Shown here piece after piece: positions 11,641 through 23,836 of a stretch of DNA of 64,000 bases; positions within the stretch are counted from its first letter, which is position 1, and each line of letters begins with the position of its first letter. Below the pieces are notes generated by a model. That model saw only the letters and a program-made list of their open reading frames with translations, made no database searches and was not told the DNA's origin. The DNA lies in contig JBCAML010000005.1 of assembly GCA_038503075.1 (NCBI GenBank), positions 124,001 through 188,000 of the forward strand. The letters are read 5' to 3'. The position numbers and the translations under genes were made by a program. The DNA comes from Gyromitra esculenta (Eukaryota; Ascomycota; Pezizomycetes; Pezizales; Discinaceae).

Positions 11641-13456
11641 CAATTTAAATAGATAGTGGTTTGAAGCTCAAGATATATTCTTACCCTCGCCCTATTCCCA
11701 TAATACGATTCCAAAACTATATGTAGTATTTTCTTTCCTGGGAGCATTCTAACTAACTCTCTTGCTCACTCTAGATTTCTAATACTCGTTCCATAGGATT
11801 ATATCAACTGCGTGCTGATACAGCAAGATACCGTCCCAGGGAACACGCGTACACCGCGATTACATCCTACATATGCATTCAATAATAAAAGCATACACCA
11901 ACTTTCTGTTGGCCATACAGCCGAGAATTTATTCTAGGGAGCAAAAAATAATTTTGAATGTTAGCCAGGACTGACTTTGGACAGGATCGAAACCTACTAT
12001 TACTCGAAGACTGCATACCAACCCGTTCGCAAAAACCGAGAAAATAGATATTTTTTCAACAGAGCACGTTAACCAGAAACCGAAAACACATTGAACCTTC
12101 AGGAACAATTCAATAGAAAACGGAATACAAGCAACCATTCGCCAACAGCTACAGTAACTCAATGGGATTCAAGTAGCTTGCTTAACTTAGGAACGAAACC
12201 TGCTTTATTTAGTAGCTATAATAATTTTCACGAGCTAGATCTCTACCCATCATCCATAATGTATTCACAGGCCTAGAGGTTTTTTTTTATTGTTAAATCA
12301 TTGTTTCATTGTTTTTTATAAAAGGTACAAGAATATCACATGCAACCGAAGTTATAGCGTGAACAAAACCCTAAAACCCCCTCAACCCTCCAAAAAACAA
12401 AACAAAACTTTTGAAAACTGAAATTTTTTTCTTAAACAGATATTCCCCAATGGCAGGCACGTACCATAAAAACAAAAGTAACGTGAAGAGATTAATCCTC
12501 CATTAAATCAAAAAAATTTAACAAGGACGAAAGAGATGATGTAGAATATAAAGAGACAGATGATAAAATATCTGATGAGCCGGATGATGAAAGATCTGAT
12601 AAAACAATTTCTTTAATTGAAGGAAAATTTGTTCTTGTCTTAGAAATAAATTTGGCAATAGTAATTAAGGATGAAATATTATTCCAAATTGGAAAGTCAG
12701 CATCTAGGGAATCTATCAAGGGAATAAATAAATTTCGTTCGGATGACAGTGCAAAACAATATAGAATAGCATGAGAAAAATTTTGAGAGATGTCGCATGA
12801 GAGGGGGGAGTGGGGCCATTATGAGACCAGGATGTATGAGCGTTGAGATAGCTTTTGTGGGCTCTCATTTGATGAATGCGACCTGCCATGAATTTTGAAA
12901 AACTCATGAAAAGGTGTGGTAGCGTTGAGGTGGGATATGGGTAGTAAACGGGGCAGCGTATATGAGTCACGTCTTTGATGAGTTAGGAACTGATAGCGGC
13001 ATTCTTAGCCTCGATTATCGTTCTCGATTTGGGTTAGGTTTCTCCAGGATAGGACACTGTAGCTCGGGGTAGTAGTTGGCGGGGAGAAATTTAAATGCTT
13101 CGTTTGCGAACGAGTCGATAGTAAGGGACGAACCCATTTTGGCGTTAGAGAAACCAGTGCAGGTCTTTTGGCGCCTGGCGCTTTCAAATGAATTCGTAAA
13201 AGAGGTAAAGGGGTGCCGTCTGCCTGAAAGTGCGGGAAGGCGGGCGAGGCGGGGTTGAATAGAGTGGGTAAGGTGGCGATGCGAATGGCGTATCGTCTTA
13301 GGTAGTGGGCAAAGGCTATCGTTGGTGGAAGAGAAGCTCTTGTAAGAGCACCAATATTGGTGGAGGAAAAGCAATTGGTGATCCATCGAGGATGTTATTT
13401 TAAAAGGGGTTTATTTTGCAGAGAATTGATGCGGATGGTGTGAACACGTTCGTATG

Positions 13457-13877
13457 TCTCACGGTTGTGTCTCAGATTAAGCCCTTCAGTATCACTGAAG
13501 GTGAGCGAGTGCTACTTAGCGAGCGACAACACGTTTTGAAGAGTGCGGCGTGTTCTACAAGTTCTACGATGGTAACTTTATCTCAAGGCGAGATAAGGGC
13601 AGCGAGGAGACACGACAATCGAAGATTACGAGATAGAATCGAGATAGTATTTCGACAATTTACAGTAGAAGGTAAACGAGAACGTTGCTTAAGGAAAGAA
13701 GAAGAAAAGAACACAAGCGACAAAAATCCATCTCTTAAATACCCTGCTTTTCGACCACTATGACTCATAACTAAGAAATAACCGAAAGCAACCGAAACAC
13801 AATAACATTATAATCCTTAACCGAAACCACAACCCCAACAATATCCTGGACCCGATTACTCCTTTATATCCGTGAAA
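13457..13877 (-). mobile_element. Solo LTR (family 1) inside LINE ORF2
   Basis: Bounded by TCTCACGG and CCGTGAAA (element ends in minus orientation). Flanks GTATG and TCATG are a possible but decayed 5-bp TSD. It contains the stem-loop near its U5 end, the AACGTTGCTTAAG transcript-start motif, a TTAAATA box and an ATGACTCAT site at 13760-13768. No internal domain is present. Confidence 0.85.
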
Positions 13878-14546
13878 TCATGCTTATACGAAAGGATGGG
13901 TCTTATAAGTCCCATTCTTTGGTTTGCGGGCGTTGAGGCTTGTCAGCCCGAACCAGAGGAGAGAGAGATTTAATAGAAAAAGGCTTTTTGGGCGAGGAAA
14001 GGCGTTTGAGGAAATGTGAATTGGTGTTGAAGTTGTAGGATAACCAAAATCTGCCATCGAACACATGTTAGAGGATGAAAGGTGTGGCAGAGTTTAGGTT
14101 TATGATGGAGTTGGAGAGAACGGATTGTAGTCCAGTGGATAAGCTCGGTTTTAGGAATAGAAAAGCTGACTTTGATGTTCTGACCAATTTGGTTTATATC
14201 GTGTGCGGCTTTTTCTAGGAGTTTAGCGTTCCTTCCACGGATGAGTGCGAGAAGACCGTAATTGCGAAGTCGTCGACGTAAGAAAATGTGAATTTGAAGT
14301 CGTTTTGTAAGTGGAGGGGAGCAACATAGATGCAAAAGAGAAGAGGAGAAATGGGGGAGCCTTGGGGAACTCCGACAGAGACTGGTAAAAAGGAGCGAGT
14401 GAGCGCGAAAGAAGGGCGCATTCACGCGAGTGTAAAAGGAGATAATCCAAGAGATCATATATTGGGGGATATTATGATTGAGGAGTCTTTCTTTTAGGAT
14501 GTTTGGATTGACGTTGTCAAAACCCCCTTTGATGTCAAGAAAGAGG

Positions 14547-14957
14547 TTTCATGGATGGTTGTTGCATTGATCGGTTAGGTACATGGGTACATGGTTGTCG
14601 GATTTCGTTATTGTTCTTTGTGTTTCTATGAGTTTTCCGTTACGATGAGTCATGTCTTTGTCATCGAAAGGGTTGGAACGTGGTATATAAGCGAAGGGAT
14701 TTCCCCTCATCTTGTACTTCTCCTTCTTCTTTCTTTAAGCAACGTCTTCTATTGTACACTCACTGTATCTCACAAATACAACTTCAGATTACACCTCGTA
14801 ATCTTTCGCCGTCGCCGTCTTCAAGTCATCAGAACTTGAACCATTAGTAGAGCCTGTAGAATCCTCGCACATTCTCCTGTTGTTGGTTTCTCGTTCAAGT
14901 AGCACTGCTTATCTCGGGGGATACCTGAGAGCTTGACGAGAATCTCGCTCCTTGAGA
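14547..14957 (+). mobile_element. Solo LTR (family 2) inside LINE RT
   Basis: Begins TTTCATGGATGG and ends CCTTGAGA. Flanks AGAGG and AAAGG differ by one base, fitting an aged 5-bp TSD. It interrupts the RT frame just before motif A. It has a TATATAAG box, AAGCAACGT, ATGAGTCAT at 14645-14653 and family-2 versions of the three LTR hairpins. It matches the LTRs at 53476 and 62728. Confidence 0.87.
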
Positions 14958-16666
14958 AAAGGGTAGAGACTTTCTTGTCAGCAGCTTGGAGAAGTTGAAT
15001 GTCGTGTAGGTGTGCGGAAACCGCGTCGCCAGTGGAAATAAGTGAGAGGAACCGCATTGGTTTGGATGAATGAGTCCATTTGCTCGGAAAGAAAAGTGAG
15101 CGAGTGGCAAAATTCTTTCTAGGATTTTTGAGAGTGTTTCAGTAATACAATCACTCTAAACAAAGTTGTGGAGTCGTAGGATTCTTTATTGGGTTTTGGG
15201 AGCACAATGCCAAAAGCTTTCTTGAGTTGAAGTGGGTGATATCCATAGCGTGCTAGTGGATTGAGTAATTGATGGATGATTTGAGGGTTGATTGCGTTGA
15301 TTCTTTTCCAGATACTGTAAGGTATAGTATCAGGTCCAGGCGCAGACAAGCTGGAAGATGAGCTAAGAGCGTTGGAAATCTCATCGAAGTTTATTTCAAT
15401 GAAGTCACTATGGGGAAAATAGTTGGGCGTAGGTGGGTTTTTTTTCAGAGGAAAAAAGTGAGGCGAGTTGTGAGGAGAGTCGATATTGGGAAGACTGGGA
15501 AAGGCTTCACTGTTGGGGGAGGTTTTGAGTCTTTTGGCGGCCCAAATGTCCGAGGGGGATGCGGAAGAAAGGAAAGAATTCCAATGATTTTTTTGCATCG
15601 AGCGATTTCGTGAAAATAGGCATATTTGGCTTTTTTAACCTTCTCGATGGAGGGGCTTTAAGGCCACGAAATTTAGATTTATGAGATCTGTCGACCGAGT
15701 GAAAGATTCTTCGAAGTTCGGATAACAGGGGGGTCTACCATTTCTTAGACCATATGGGTGGTCTTTTTGTGGGGGTACAGGAGGTGAGGGGGTGGTGACG
15801 AGGTTTAAGGATTCATGGAACCATACATCGAGATTTGGGGATGGTTGAGGAGCAGGGATTTTAGGTCTTTGATGAGGGGTATGAGCTTTTTCCAGTCTGT
15901 TTTAGACCAGTCTGGAGAGGGGTTTGATGTATAAAATTTTGGGGTGGAGAGGTGAATGGCAATAGGAATATGGTCAGAGCCAGTAGAGGGTAGGCTAGTG
16001 TTCCATTTTGTTATAAATGGAAGGATGAGCGAGTTACCAAAGCTGAGATCAAATACGCTTGGTCTGGAGTGGGAGTCGTAGGGGAATCTTGTAAATATGC
16101 CTGCTGTGTTGAGGCATTTGAAGGATGATTGATTTGCAGATAAGTGATATTTCTCCCTTCGTTAAATTCTTGGGAGGAGATGTTTCGTAGAGGGTCTGTG
16201 GAGGGATGGTGGATGTTGAAGTCTCCTACTATAAGAGTAGGGAGATTGCGGTTAAAAAGATCTTTGAAGGGTGAATAAAATGACCACTGAATCGGGTTAC
16301 AGCGCGATTATAGATGTTCGGGATATTGATGCTGTATGTTGACTCATTGAAAATTGGGTTTTTAAAGGTGAGAAGAATATTAATCATATCATCTCTAAGA
16401 TAGTTTTCGATTAAAAAGCTAGCTTGATATGAATTGATGAAGTTGATAGATATATACGTGCATACTACGATTTTCGATTGGGGAGGATGGAGGGGGTGAG
16501 GAGGTGATATCCTGGAGCTTTGAGAGGTTTGTTGTTCCAAAGGTAGGGGTCTTGGATGGCAACGATTGAAGGCGTAGATTTAAAAGACGAGAATAATGAA
16601 TGAAAAACTTTTGAACTTCTAGCGCAGTTATGATGAACAACGCTGAATGGAGGAAGAGGGAGGTTT

Positions 16667-17770
16667 TTAGGTGGGTGGATTCTGGGCATAATTATTCGGA
16701 TGGCATGGATGTGTCAGCAGCGGATGGTGCTGATTTAATACTAGATTTGTCCATAATAGTCTTGCGAGTGGGCGTTGGAGGTCGGTGGCAGTATGATTTC
16801 CGTTGCAATTAATGCATACAGTTGGAGAAATGGGGCAGCAGTTGATGATAGGTTTATCGTTGCACCTCACGGGCATGTGGGGATGGAACAACGATGCTCG
16901 TGTCTGGGATGGTCGTTGGAACAGATGGGACATAGCACTGCCCAACACTTTGCATTGAGTGGTTGAAGAGGCAGACCACATGATATTGGCCTTGCGAGGT
17001 CGGGAAAAGAGTTTGATTGAGGAGCCAATTTTTTTGGCATCGTTTGCAGAACAGGAGATGACTACCGAGGTAGTTTTCTTTGTAGTGCGAAAGGCGGCAT
17101 CCGTTTTGAGGAATCTTGCGCTAGTGATTTGAATATCAGCGGCGTAGAGAATAGCTTCAGAAAGGGTGGTTGTAAGTTTGCTAGATTCGTCAGGAAGGGA
17201 GAATGTAGGGATATTATGGATAGCGACATTAACGTCCGTGGGCGCTATACGGATGGAATTAAATGGGTTATCTCCGATAGGGTAGCATTCATTTAGTGTT
17301 TTGTGAATGGCCGAAAAATATGGGATAAAGGTGGAGGCTGGTGTGAAAGGGTTTGCGGTGAAGGTGACGGTTCCTCTATCATTCACAGTGGCTGATAGGG
17401 CGACGGATAGACTGTTGGGGAATTGGGCGGCTCTAAGGGCACGGCCAATGGCTACCGGGAGCGTTGCGGATAGCACGGCAGCTTCTGCGAAGGGAGAGGC
17501 GGTGGTACGAGAAGCAAAGAATCTTCTTTCAGCAGTGGGAAGGGGACACGGTCTCTTTCCTTAGGGTCTTTTGGTTCTTTGGGTTTTGGCTGGCTCTTCT
17601 GGATGTGGGGTGCTGCAGTGTTGTCTTTGGGGGGTGCAGATTTAGCTGTTTTAGTAAAAGTGAGTTTTTTGCCTTTCTTGGCAAGCGGGGTAGTGTTGGT
17701 TGCTGACGTGTCGGCTGATCGTTTCTTTTGAGTTACAACTTTATCGGCAAGATTGCTAATCGCAGCTTAG
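16667..17770 (-). pseudogene. LINE ORF1 (Gag-like nucleic-acid-binding protein), 5'-interrupted
   Basis: A long open frame runs minus from 17476 to 16667, and the same protein extends upstream through 17770, with a lysine-rich low-complexity segment near 17600-17750. Cys-containing stretches near 16960-16790 look like decayed zinc knuckles, as in the ORF1 of Tad-type LINEs. The N-terminus is cut off by LTR X at 17771. It partly overlaps the start of ORF2. Confidence 0.68.
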
Positions 17771-17891
17771 TCTGACGGTTCAGTCTCTCGCTAAGCCCTT
17801 CAGTATCCCTGAAGGTGAGCAGTGCTACTTAGGCGAGATACCAACTCGTTCGAAGGGGGCGATGTTTTCTACAAGTTCTACGAGAGGTATA
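17771..17891 (-). mobile_element. LTR X, U5-side fragment (host of everything to the right)
   Basis: Starts with TCTGACGG, a one-base variant of the usual TCTCACGG LTR end, inside LINE ORF1. It carries the CCTTCAG/CTGAAGG stem-loop. It breaks at GTATA (17887-17891), where element F is inserted. The next part resumes at 53301. Confidence 0.85.
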
Positions 17892-17959
17892 TCTCACGGT
17901 TCAGTCCCAGTCTGCCCCTTCTGTATCCCAGAAGGTGAGCAGAGCTACTTAAACGAGAA
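17892..17959 (-). repeat. F 3' LTR, U5-side piece
   Basis: TCTCACGGTTCAGTCCC end with the CCTTCTG/CAGAAGG stem-loop. It is cut by insertion of B after GAGAA and resumes at about 47482. Confidence 0.88.
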
Positions 17960-18385
17960 TTTCACGGATTGACACGTGGGCATAGGGTTAGGCGACGACT
18001 TGTTGGTTGTATGGTTTAGGGGATTGCGGTAAAAAAGGACAATGTTATTGTATTTCGGTTCTTTTCGGGTATTGGATTTTGTGTATGAGAAAGCGGGGTA
18101 TTTAAGGATGGGTGTTGTGTCGTCTTATCTTTCCTCTTCTCTTTCTTTTCTTAAGCAACGTTCTTACCTTACTTCTACTGTATTACTTTAATACTACCTC
18201 GATTCTATCTCAGAATCCTCGCTGTCGCTGTCGCCGTGAAGACTCCTACACTTAACTCGCCTTGAGTTAGACCCCCGTAGGACCTGTAGAAAACATCGTG
18301 ACTCTTGTCGCTTGACCTCTCGCTTAAGTAGCACTGCTCACCTTCAGGGATACTGAAGGGCTTAACGAGAGATCAAACCGTGAGA
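17960..18385 (+). repeat. B 5' LTR
   Basis: 426 bp, TTTCACGG to CCGTGAGA. Its last five bases, TGAGA, were duplicated by insertion of A. It carries a TATTTAAG box and AAGCAACGT. The ATGAGTCAT site is degraded to ATGAGAAA. Confidence 0.92.
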
Positions 18386-18794
18386 TTTCACGGATGAAAA
18401 GGAATAAGACGGGTCAAGGATATTGTACGGATAAGGTTAAAGAGTTTCGGTTATAATGTCTTTGTGTTTCGGTTGTCATCGGCTATGAGTCATAATGGTC
18501 GGAAAGCGGGGTATTTAAAGAGAGGGATTCTGTTTTCTTATAACTCTTCTTCTCTTTCTTTAAGCAACGTTCTTACTTTACTTCTGTCGTATTGTTTTAA
18601 TACTATCTTGATTCTACCTCAGAATCTTCGCGGTCGCTGTCGCTGTATAACATTTCCACACTTAACTCGCCTTGAGTTAGACCCCGTAGGACCTGTAGAA
18701 AACTCCGCTACTCTTATCACAACGATTCTCGTTTAAGTAGCCCTGCTCACCTTCTGGGATACAGAAGGGCTTAAACAAGGATCGAACCGTGAGA
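18386..18794 (+). repeat. A 5' LTR
   Basis: 409 bp. ATGAGTCAT at 18485-18493, TATTTAAA at 18512-18519, AAGCAACGT at 18562-18570. The stem-loop CCTTCTG-GGATA-CAGAAGG lies near its end. Confidence 0.93.
18485..18570 (+). promoter_or_regulatory. LTR promoter of A: bZIP site, TATA box, start motif
   Basis: ATGAGTCAT (18485-18493) is the perfect Gcn4/AP-1-type palindrome. TATTTAAA follows at 18512. A CT-rich tract leads to AAGCAACGT (18562), the inferred 5' end of the transcript, about 50 nt from the TATA box. This order recurs in most LTRs here. Confidence 0.65.
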
Positions 18795-18796
18795 TT

Positions 18797-18805
18797 ACGT
18801 TGCTT
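18797..18805 (+). promoter_or_regulatory. Primer-binding site of A (self-complementary type)
   Basis: ACGTTGCTT, two bases after the 5' LTR, is the exact complement of AAGCAACGT at 18562-18570. Confidence 0.7.
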
Positions 18806-18835
18806 GTCCTATCTACACCTCCTACGCCGAAGAAT

Positions 18836-20143
18836 ACGAGCCTCCCGGCTCCCGTCACCTCCTCCTCTGAAGGAGCCGCCGTCACCGCCCCCGCTTCCCT
18901 ACAAAAGAAGCGTTTGCCCAGGCCTATAGAGATGACCCCGTCGAGTTGTATAATCGACTCCGGGAACTCAACCAGGCCCTCGAAGATCAGATCGATGTCC
19001 TACAAGGCGAACGCAGGAGCTGGAAATAAAGCTCAACACCGCCCAGATCCAAGCGAACAATGCCGACCATCACGCCCAACAGGATCAACGAGTCAGTGAC
19101 GCCTCAACCCTCATTGACCGAACGGAACGAAGCCCGCGCAGCCCTCTCCCTTCCCCCGCTCCACCAAACCTCACCGCCACTCCTCCACCACCACCCGTCA
19201 CCACCCATCGCTCCGAACGAATGCCGGACCCAGAAAAATTTGACGGATCCAGAGCAAAACTCCCTGGTTTCATCCTTCAACTCCGCTCAAAACTTGCGGT
19301 CAACAGAGACAGATTCGCCGACGAAACACCATGATCCTCTATACGATCAACCGCCTGGAAGGAGCAGCCCTAGAACAAGTCCGACATACTGTCCTTCCCT
19401 CAGGCCTTACAACTTGACCAACGCCGCCGCCCTCATAACCGCCCTGAAACCGCCTTTGGTGACCCCGATCCCACCGGTACAGCCCGCCGAGAATTGCACC
19501 AACTCAGACAGGGCAAGCGAGACTTTTCCGCCTACCTGGCAGACTTCCAGAGGATCATGGGGCAACTCAACTTCGATGAAAATTCGAAGATGGATGCCCT
19601 CGAACACGGTATGTCGAGAGCTAAAGGAAGCCATGGTTCGCCGCCGCTACACCCGCAACCCTCAACGACATGGTTCTGGTTCTCACCCGAATGGATAACC
19701 GTATCCGAGCCCGCAAGGCAGAGAACGAAACAATCGAGAGAACATGGGACAATTTAGCGCTCCCACCAATGCAATGACCCCCTTTGTCCCTGCCTCATCG
19801 TTCGTGCCAGGAGGCCTGGCCCCCATGGATCTCTCCTTTGGACGCACTAGTAACCTTTCTCGCCCCCTCAGGATCAAAGATACACTATGGTCAATGGCAG
19901 AAGGAAGCTATCGGAAGAAGAGAAACAATGGCGCCGTTCCACCGGCAAGTGCATGTTCTGTGCCGCCCCGATCACTCTTACGCCAACTGCCCTTCCGCCC
20001 CAAAGAAACCAACGATGAGAGGGGCTCTCACCGCACCACCCGCTAACCGCACACCTCCGGCCTCCTCTCTACCACCACCACCTCTCCCCCCTCAGTTTTT
20101 TGCTTTAGAATCCGCCAGCGCTTCAAGCGAGGCTTTAAACTAG
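18836..20143 (+). pseudogene. gag: A gag, degraded
   Basis: The expected ATG is ACG (18836). Several indels scatter the frame, yet Gag segments are clear in turn: MPDPEKFDG-like, ELHQLRQGKRDFSAYLADFQ, MDLSFGRTSN and CSVPPR... where the zinc knuckle frame is lost. It ends with the TTTAAACTAG signal. Confidence 0.82.
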
Positions 20144-20178
20144 TTCAACCAAGGCTGACCAGTGACCCTGCCTTGGTT
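20134..20178 (+). promoter_or_regulatory. A gag-pol -1 frameshift signal
   Basis: TTTAAAC 20134-20140, 6-nt spacer, stem AACCAAGG (20147-20154) / CCTTGGTT (20171-20178). Confidence 0.8.
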
Positions 20179-23100
20179 CCGTCCTCTTCTCCTTTGTCTG
20201 CATTTTCAATTTCCGGGTTTTCAGTTTCTAGTTTAAGCGTGGAGGATCAGTTAGATGGGGAACACTTTGTAGTTTCGTGCAATATTTCCCATAATAATAA
20301 AATCATCAAGACACACGCTTTACTAGACACTGGAGCCTCTGGATTTGCATTCATCGACAAGAATTTCGCGAGTCACCACTCTCTTCCACTCTCTCCCTTA
20401 AAAATACCCAGACAACTTGAAGTAATCGATGGCCGCCCAGTTGCCTCGGGAGATATTACTCACCTCGCCAACATTAACTTGTCCATCCAACAACACCAGG
20501 AACAAGCCCCCTGCTTTGTGACCCAATTGGGACACTATCCCCTAGTGCTAGGGATTCCTTGGATGAATTACCATGATGTTCACCTTCACTTTGCCGATAA
20601 ACGCATTGAGTTTAATTCTAAACTCTGCACCACCCGCTGTGCCCCTCGTCTACCCCCTGTATCAACACCCTCAATCCCCGCCCCTCCCAGATCAAACATA
20701 GCATTTATCGGTGCCGCCAGCTTCAGGACTCTTATCCGAAAACACTCTTCCCAAGCCTATGCAATGTCCCTCTACGAGATTAATAAAATCCTAGAGAAAA
20801 CGACCAGTAAGGAAGAATGGAAAGCAAGGATACCGGCCGAATATCACGACTTCCTCGACTTGTTCGATAAAAGTAAAGCCCAAGGACTTCCCCTCGACGA
20901 TCTTATGACCATCGAATATTACTTCAAGAAGGAAAAGATGCTCCTTCGGACCCCTTTATGGGATGTCCCGAGAAGAACTAATCGTCTTGAAGAAATATAT
21001 TGAAGACAATCTAGAGAAAAGGATTCATCCGCGCCAGTTCTTCCCCAGCCGGATCCCCCGTCCTGTTCGTCAAAAAGGCAGACGGTTCACTACGACTCTG
21101 TGTGGACTACAGAGGCCTAAATGCCATTACGGTAAAAGACCGCTACACCTCCCTTTGATCCGAGAGACTCTTGATCGACTTGCAGATGGTATACCTAGTA
21201 GGCCTCCGTGACGGCTACCACCAAGTACGCATTGCTGAGGGAGACGAATGGAAGACAGCATTTCGCACCCGTTATGGTCTTTATGAGTACCAAGTTATGC
21301 CGTTTGGTCTAACCAACGCCCCTGGAACCTTCCAACGCTTTGTAAACGACTGTCTCACCGAATACCTCGATATCTTTTGCACCGCTTACCTAGATGATAT
21401 CCTCATCTACAGTGACACCTTCGCCGAGCACCAAACCCACGTTCGAAAAGTTCTGCAAACCCTCAAAGATAATGATATCCTATTGAAACCAGAAAAATGC
21501 GAATTCGAGGTACAAACGACAAAGTACCTTGGCCTCATTCTCACCCCAGACGGTATCAAGATGGACGAAGAGAAATTGAAAGCAGTCAGAGAATGGAATA
21601 CCCCAAAAAGCGTAAAAGATGTACAAGCCTTTTTAGGATTTGCAAATTTTTACCGTCGCTTTATCCTGGGTTTTTCTAAACTCGCTGCGCCTCTTACCGC
21701 CCTCACTCGAAAGGGCGTCACCTTCTCGAATGGACCATTGAAGCAGACATAGCCTTTGAGAACTTGAAATATGCCTTCACCACCGCCCCGATCCTAATTC
21801 ACTTCAACCCTGATAAAACAATCATCGTAGAAACCGACGCCTCTGACTTTGTATCTGGAGGCATTCTGTCTCAATATGATGACGCCGGAGTATTGCACCC
21901 AGTCGCTTTCTTCTCCAAGAAGCATTCACCCGCTGAATGTAACTATGAGATCTATGACAAGGAACTACTAGCCATTATCAGAGTATTCGAAGAATGGCGC
22001 CCGGAACTCGAAGGTTCAAAGCACCCTATCGACGTCATCAGTGATCATAAAAATCTTGAGTACTTTATGAGCACGAAACAACTCAACCGTCGACAAGCAA
22101 GATGGGCAGAATATCTCTCTCGATTCGACTTTGATATCACTTACCGACCGGGAAGTCAAGGAGGGAAACCTGATGCTTTGACCAGAAGATCAGGAGATCT
22201 GCCCAAGGAAGGGAATGAACAGCTAGCGCACCAAAGTCAAGTGGTGCTAAAGAAGGAAAATCTTGACCCCAAGCTAAGTTTGTTGTCGGCTTCTTTGTCA
22301 AATGAAGCCGCTGAACTGGACGCCCTCCTTAATCAACTTTTTGAAGAAGGATATGTTGCTGATAAATTCCCGGAAAAGATACTCGTGGCGCTCAAGAATA
22401 AAGACCAACGATCGAAGGAGATCACATTAAGCGAATGTAAGGAGGAAAATGGAAGACTCTATTACCGAGATCGTGTTTATGTTCCAGACTTCGACCTCCT
22501 ACGACTAGAACTTATTAGAAGACACCACGATGTACCAGCCGCAGGCCATCCAGGTCGAGATAAGACTTTTGAACTCCTGGATAGAAACTTCTATTGGCCC
22601 AGAATGAGAGAATCAGTTGCTCGTTATGTACGGAACTGCCATATCTGCCAGAAGGCCAAACCAGTTACCCAACGTACCTCAGGAGTACTCCGCCCCCTAC
22701 CTATTCCCCAACGACCCTGGCAAGAGATCTCTATGGACTTTGTTACAGGCCTCCCCGAATCCAACGGCTACGATGCGATCATGGTAGTTGTGGATCGATT
22801 ATCGAAAATGCGACACCTCATTCCATGTAATACTACTGTTAATTCCCGAGACGTCGCCGATCTTTACCTGCAATATGTCTGGAAATTGCATGGCCTACCT
22901 ACACATATTACCTCTGATCGTGGCACTCAATTTACGGCCCACTTTTGGAAAGAACTATGCCAACGTCTAGGAATACAAGCTCGGATGTCTACTGCTTTCC
23001 ACCCAGAAACAGACGGACAAACAGAAAGGCTGAACGCGGTAATGGAACAGTACCTTCGATCGTATGTGTCCTATCAACAGGAGGACTGGAGCAAATGGCT

Positions 23101-23836
23101 ACCAATGGCAGAATTCTCTGCCAATAATCAAGAATCGGCAAGTACAAAAGTATCCCCCTTTCTAGCCAACTACGGGTACCACCCTCGGTTTGATACTTCC
23201 CTTATCCCCTCGATGAGAACCCCTCAGAGCCAGGATGCCTCCGCTTTTGCTAGTAGGATGCAGGAACTGTACGACTACCTTAAGACACAGATTAGAGTCG
23301 CCCAGGATATTCAAGAGAATGCTACGAATAGGCACAGAATCCCGGCCCCGGCCTATCAAGCCAATGACCAAGTCTTTGTATCGATGAAAAACGTTCGGAC
23401 AACCCGAAACGCCAGAAAGTTGGACTGGAAATGGATGGGACCTTATGCTATTAAGCATGTTATCTCCCCGTTTGCCTATGAGGTTGAACTACCTGCTTCC
23501 GTTAAGTATCACCCTGTCTTTCATGTTTCCTTGTTGAAACCGGCCTCAAACGACGCTCTTCCCGGTCAAATAGTACCTCCTCCAATGCCCGTTATTGTCA
23601 ATGATCAAGAGGAATATTATATTGAGAAAATCCTGGATCAGCGAACCCATCGAGGACAACTACAGTATCTTGTCGAATGGACCGGTTATGCTCATACCAC
23701 CTGGGAACCTGCCGAAGACCTTCAAGATACTGTCGCTCTTGATAATTTCCTTGCTACCGCTCCCGTCGAAATACCTAAGGTTCGTAGGAGCTCACGCTTG
23801 AAGAAGGGGGCTACTTTCACGGATGAAAAGGAATAA
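20140..23836 (+). pseudogene. pol: A pol, at least four frameshifts
   Basis: Protease (DTGAS) is open. Then come a lost base near 20890, a gained A near 21018, a deletion replacing the RLAKAQWYTK part of RT near 21180-21200 and an indel near 21730. RT active site YLDD, RNase H, integrase (HHCC and DDE) and chromodomain are all recognisable. The part after 21764 is open for 690 codons. Not functional as it stands. Confidence 0.88.

Larger units (their letters stand above)
9325..12280. other. Gene-free AT-rich region with degenerate repeats
   Basis: About 3 kb with no supported gene; the frames present are short and lack any recognisable domain. It contains weak tandem repeats (10829-10917 and 11206-11640), listed separately. 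It borders the LINE 3' end and may be old, decayed repeat DNA. Confidence 0.55.
12492..16689 (-). pseudogene. LINE ORF2 (endonuclease / reverse transcriptase), degraded
   Basis: The protein would nick target DNA and reverse-transcribe the LINE RNA. The endonuclease start (HHNCARSSKVFHSL...IVAIQDPYLWNN) lies at about 16640-16480 and its GDFNIHHP motif at 16203-16226. The RT begins near 15500 with SAPGPDTIPYSIWK. Motif A, LDIKGGFDNV, follows after the solo LTR near 14540-14510. GVPQGSPISPLLF is near 14350 and the catalytic YVDDFAI is at 14260-14280. A C-terminal stretch with HQMRAHKSYL near 12880 resembles the downstream Cys/His region of such LINEs. Several frameshifts and stops plus two LTR insertions make it inactive. 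Confidence 0.85.
12281..17770 (-). mobile_element. Tad-like non-LTR retrotransposon (LINE), 3' part
   Basis: Minus-strand LINE whose 3' end is marked by a T-run (poly(A) on the element strand) from 12281. In order it has ORF1 (16667-17770), an APE-type endonuclease, a reverse transcriptase and a C-terminal His/Cys region. It is interrupted by two solo LTRs (13457-13877, 14547-14957) and, at 17770/17771, by LTR X. Its 5' end should therefore lie right of the window. Its last ~95 bp recur as short insertions at 4765 and 5101. Confidence 0.88.

Noticed and set aside
13416..13763. 115-aa plus-strand frame
   Set aside because: It spans the border of the minus-strand solo LTR; composition and position mark it as accidental.
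17960..18794. Tandem LTRs as evidence of a two-LTR circle or unequal crossover
   Set aside because: The TGAGA duplication at both ends of A, and B's leader and gag resuming right after A, show a plain insertion.
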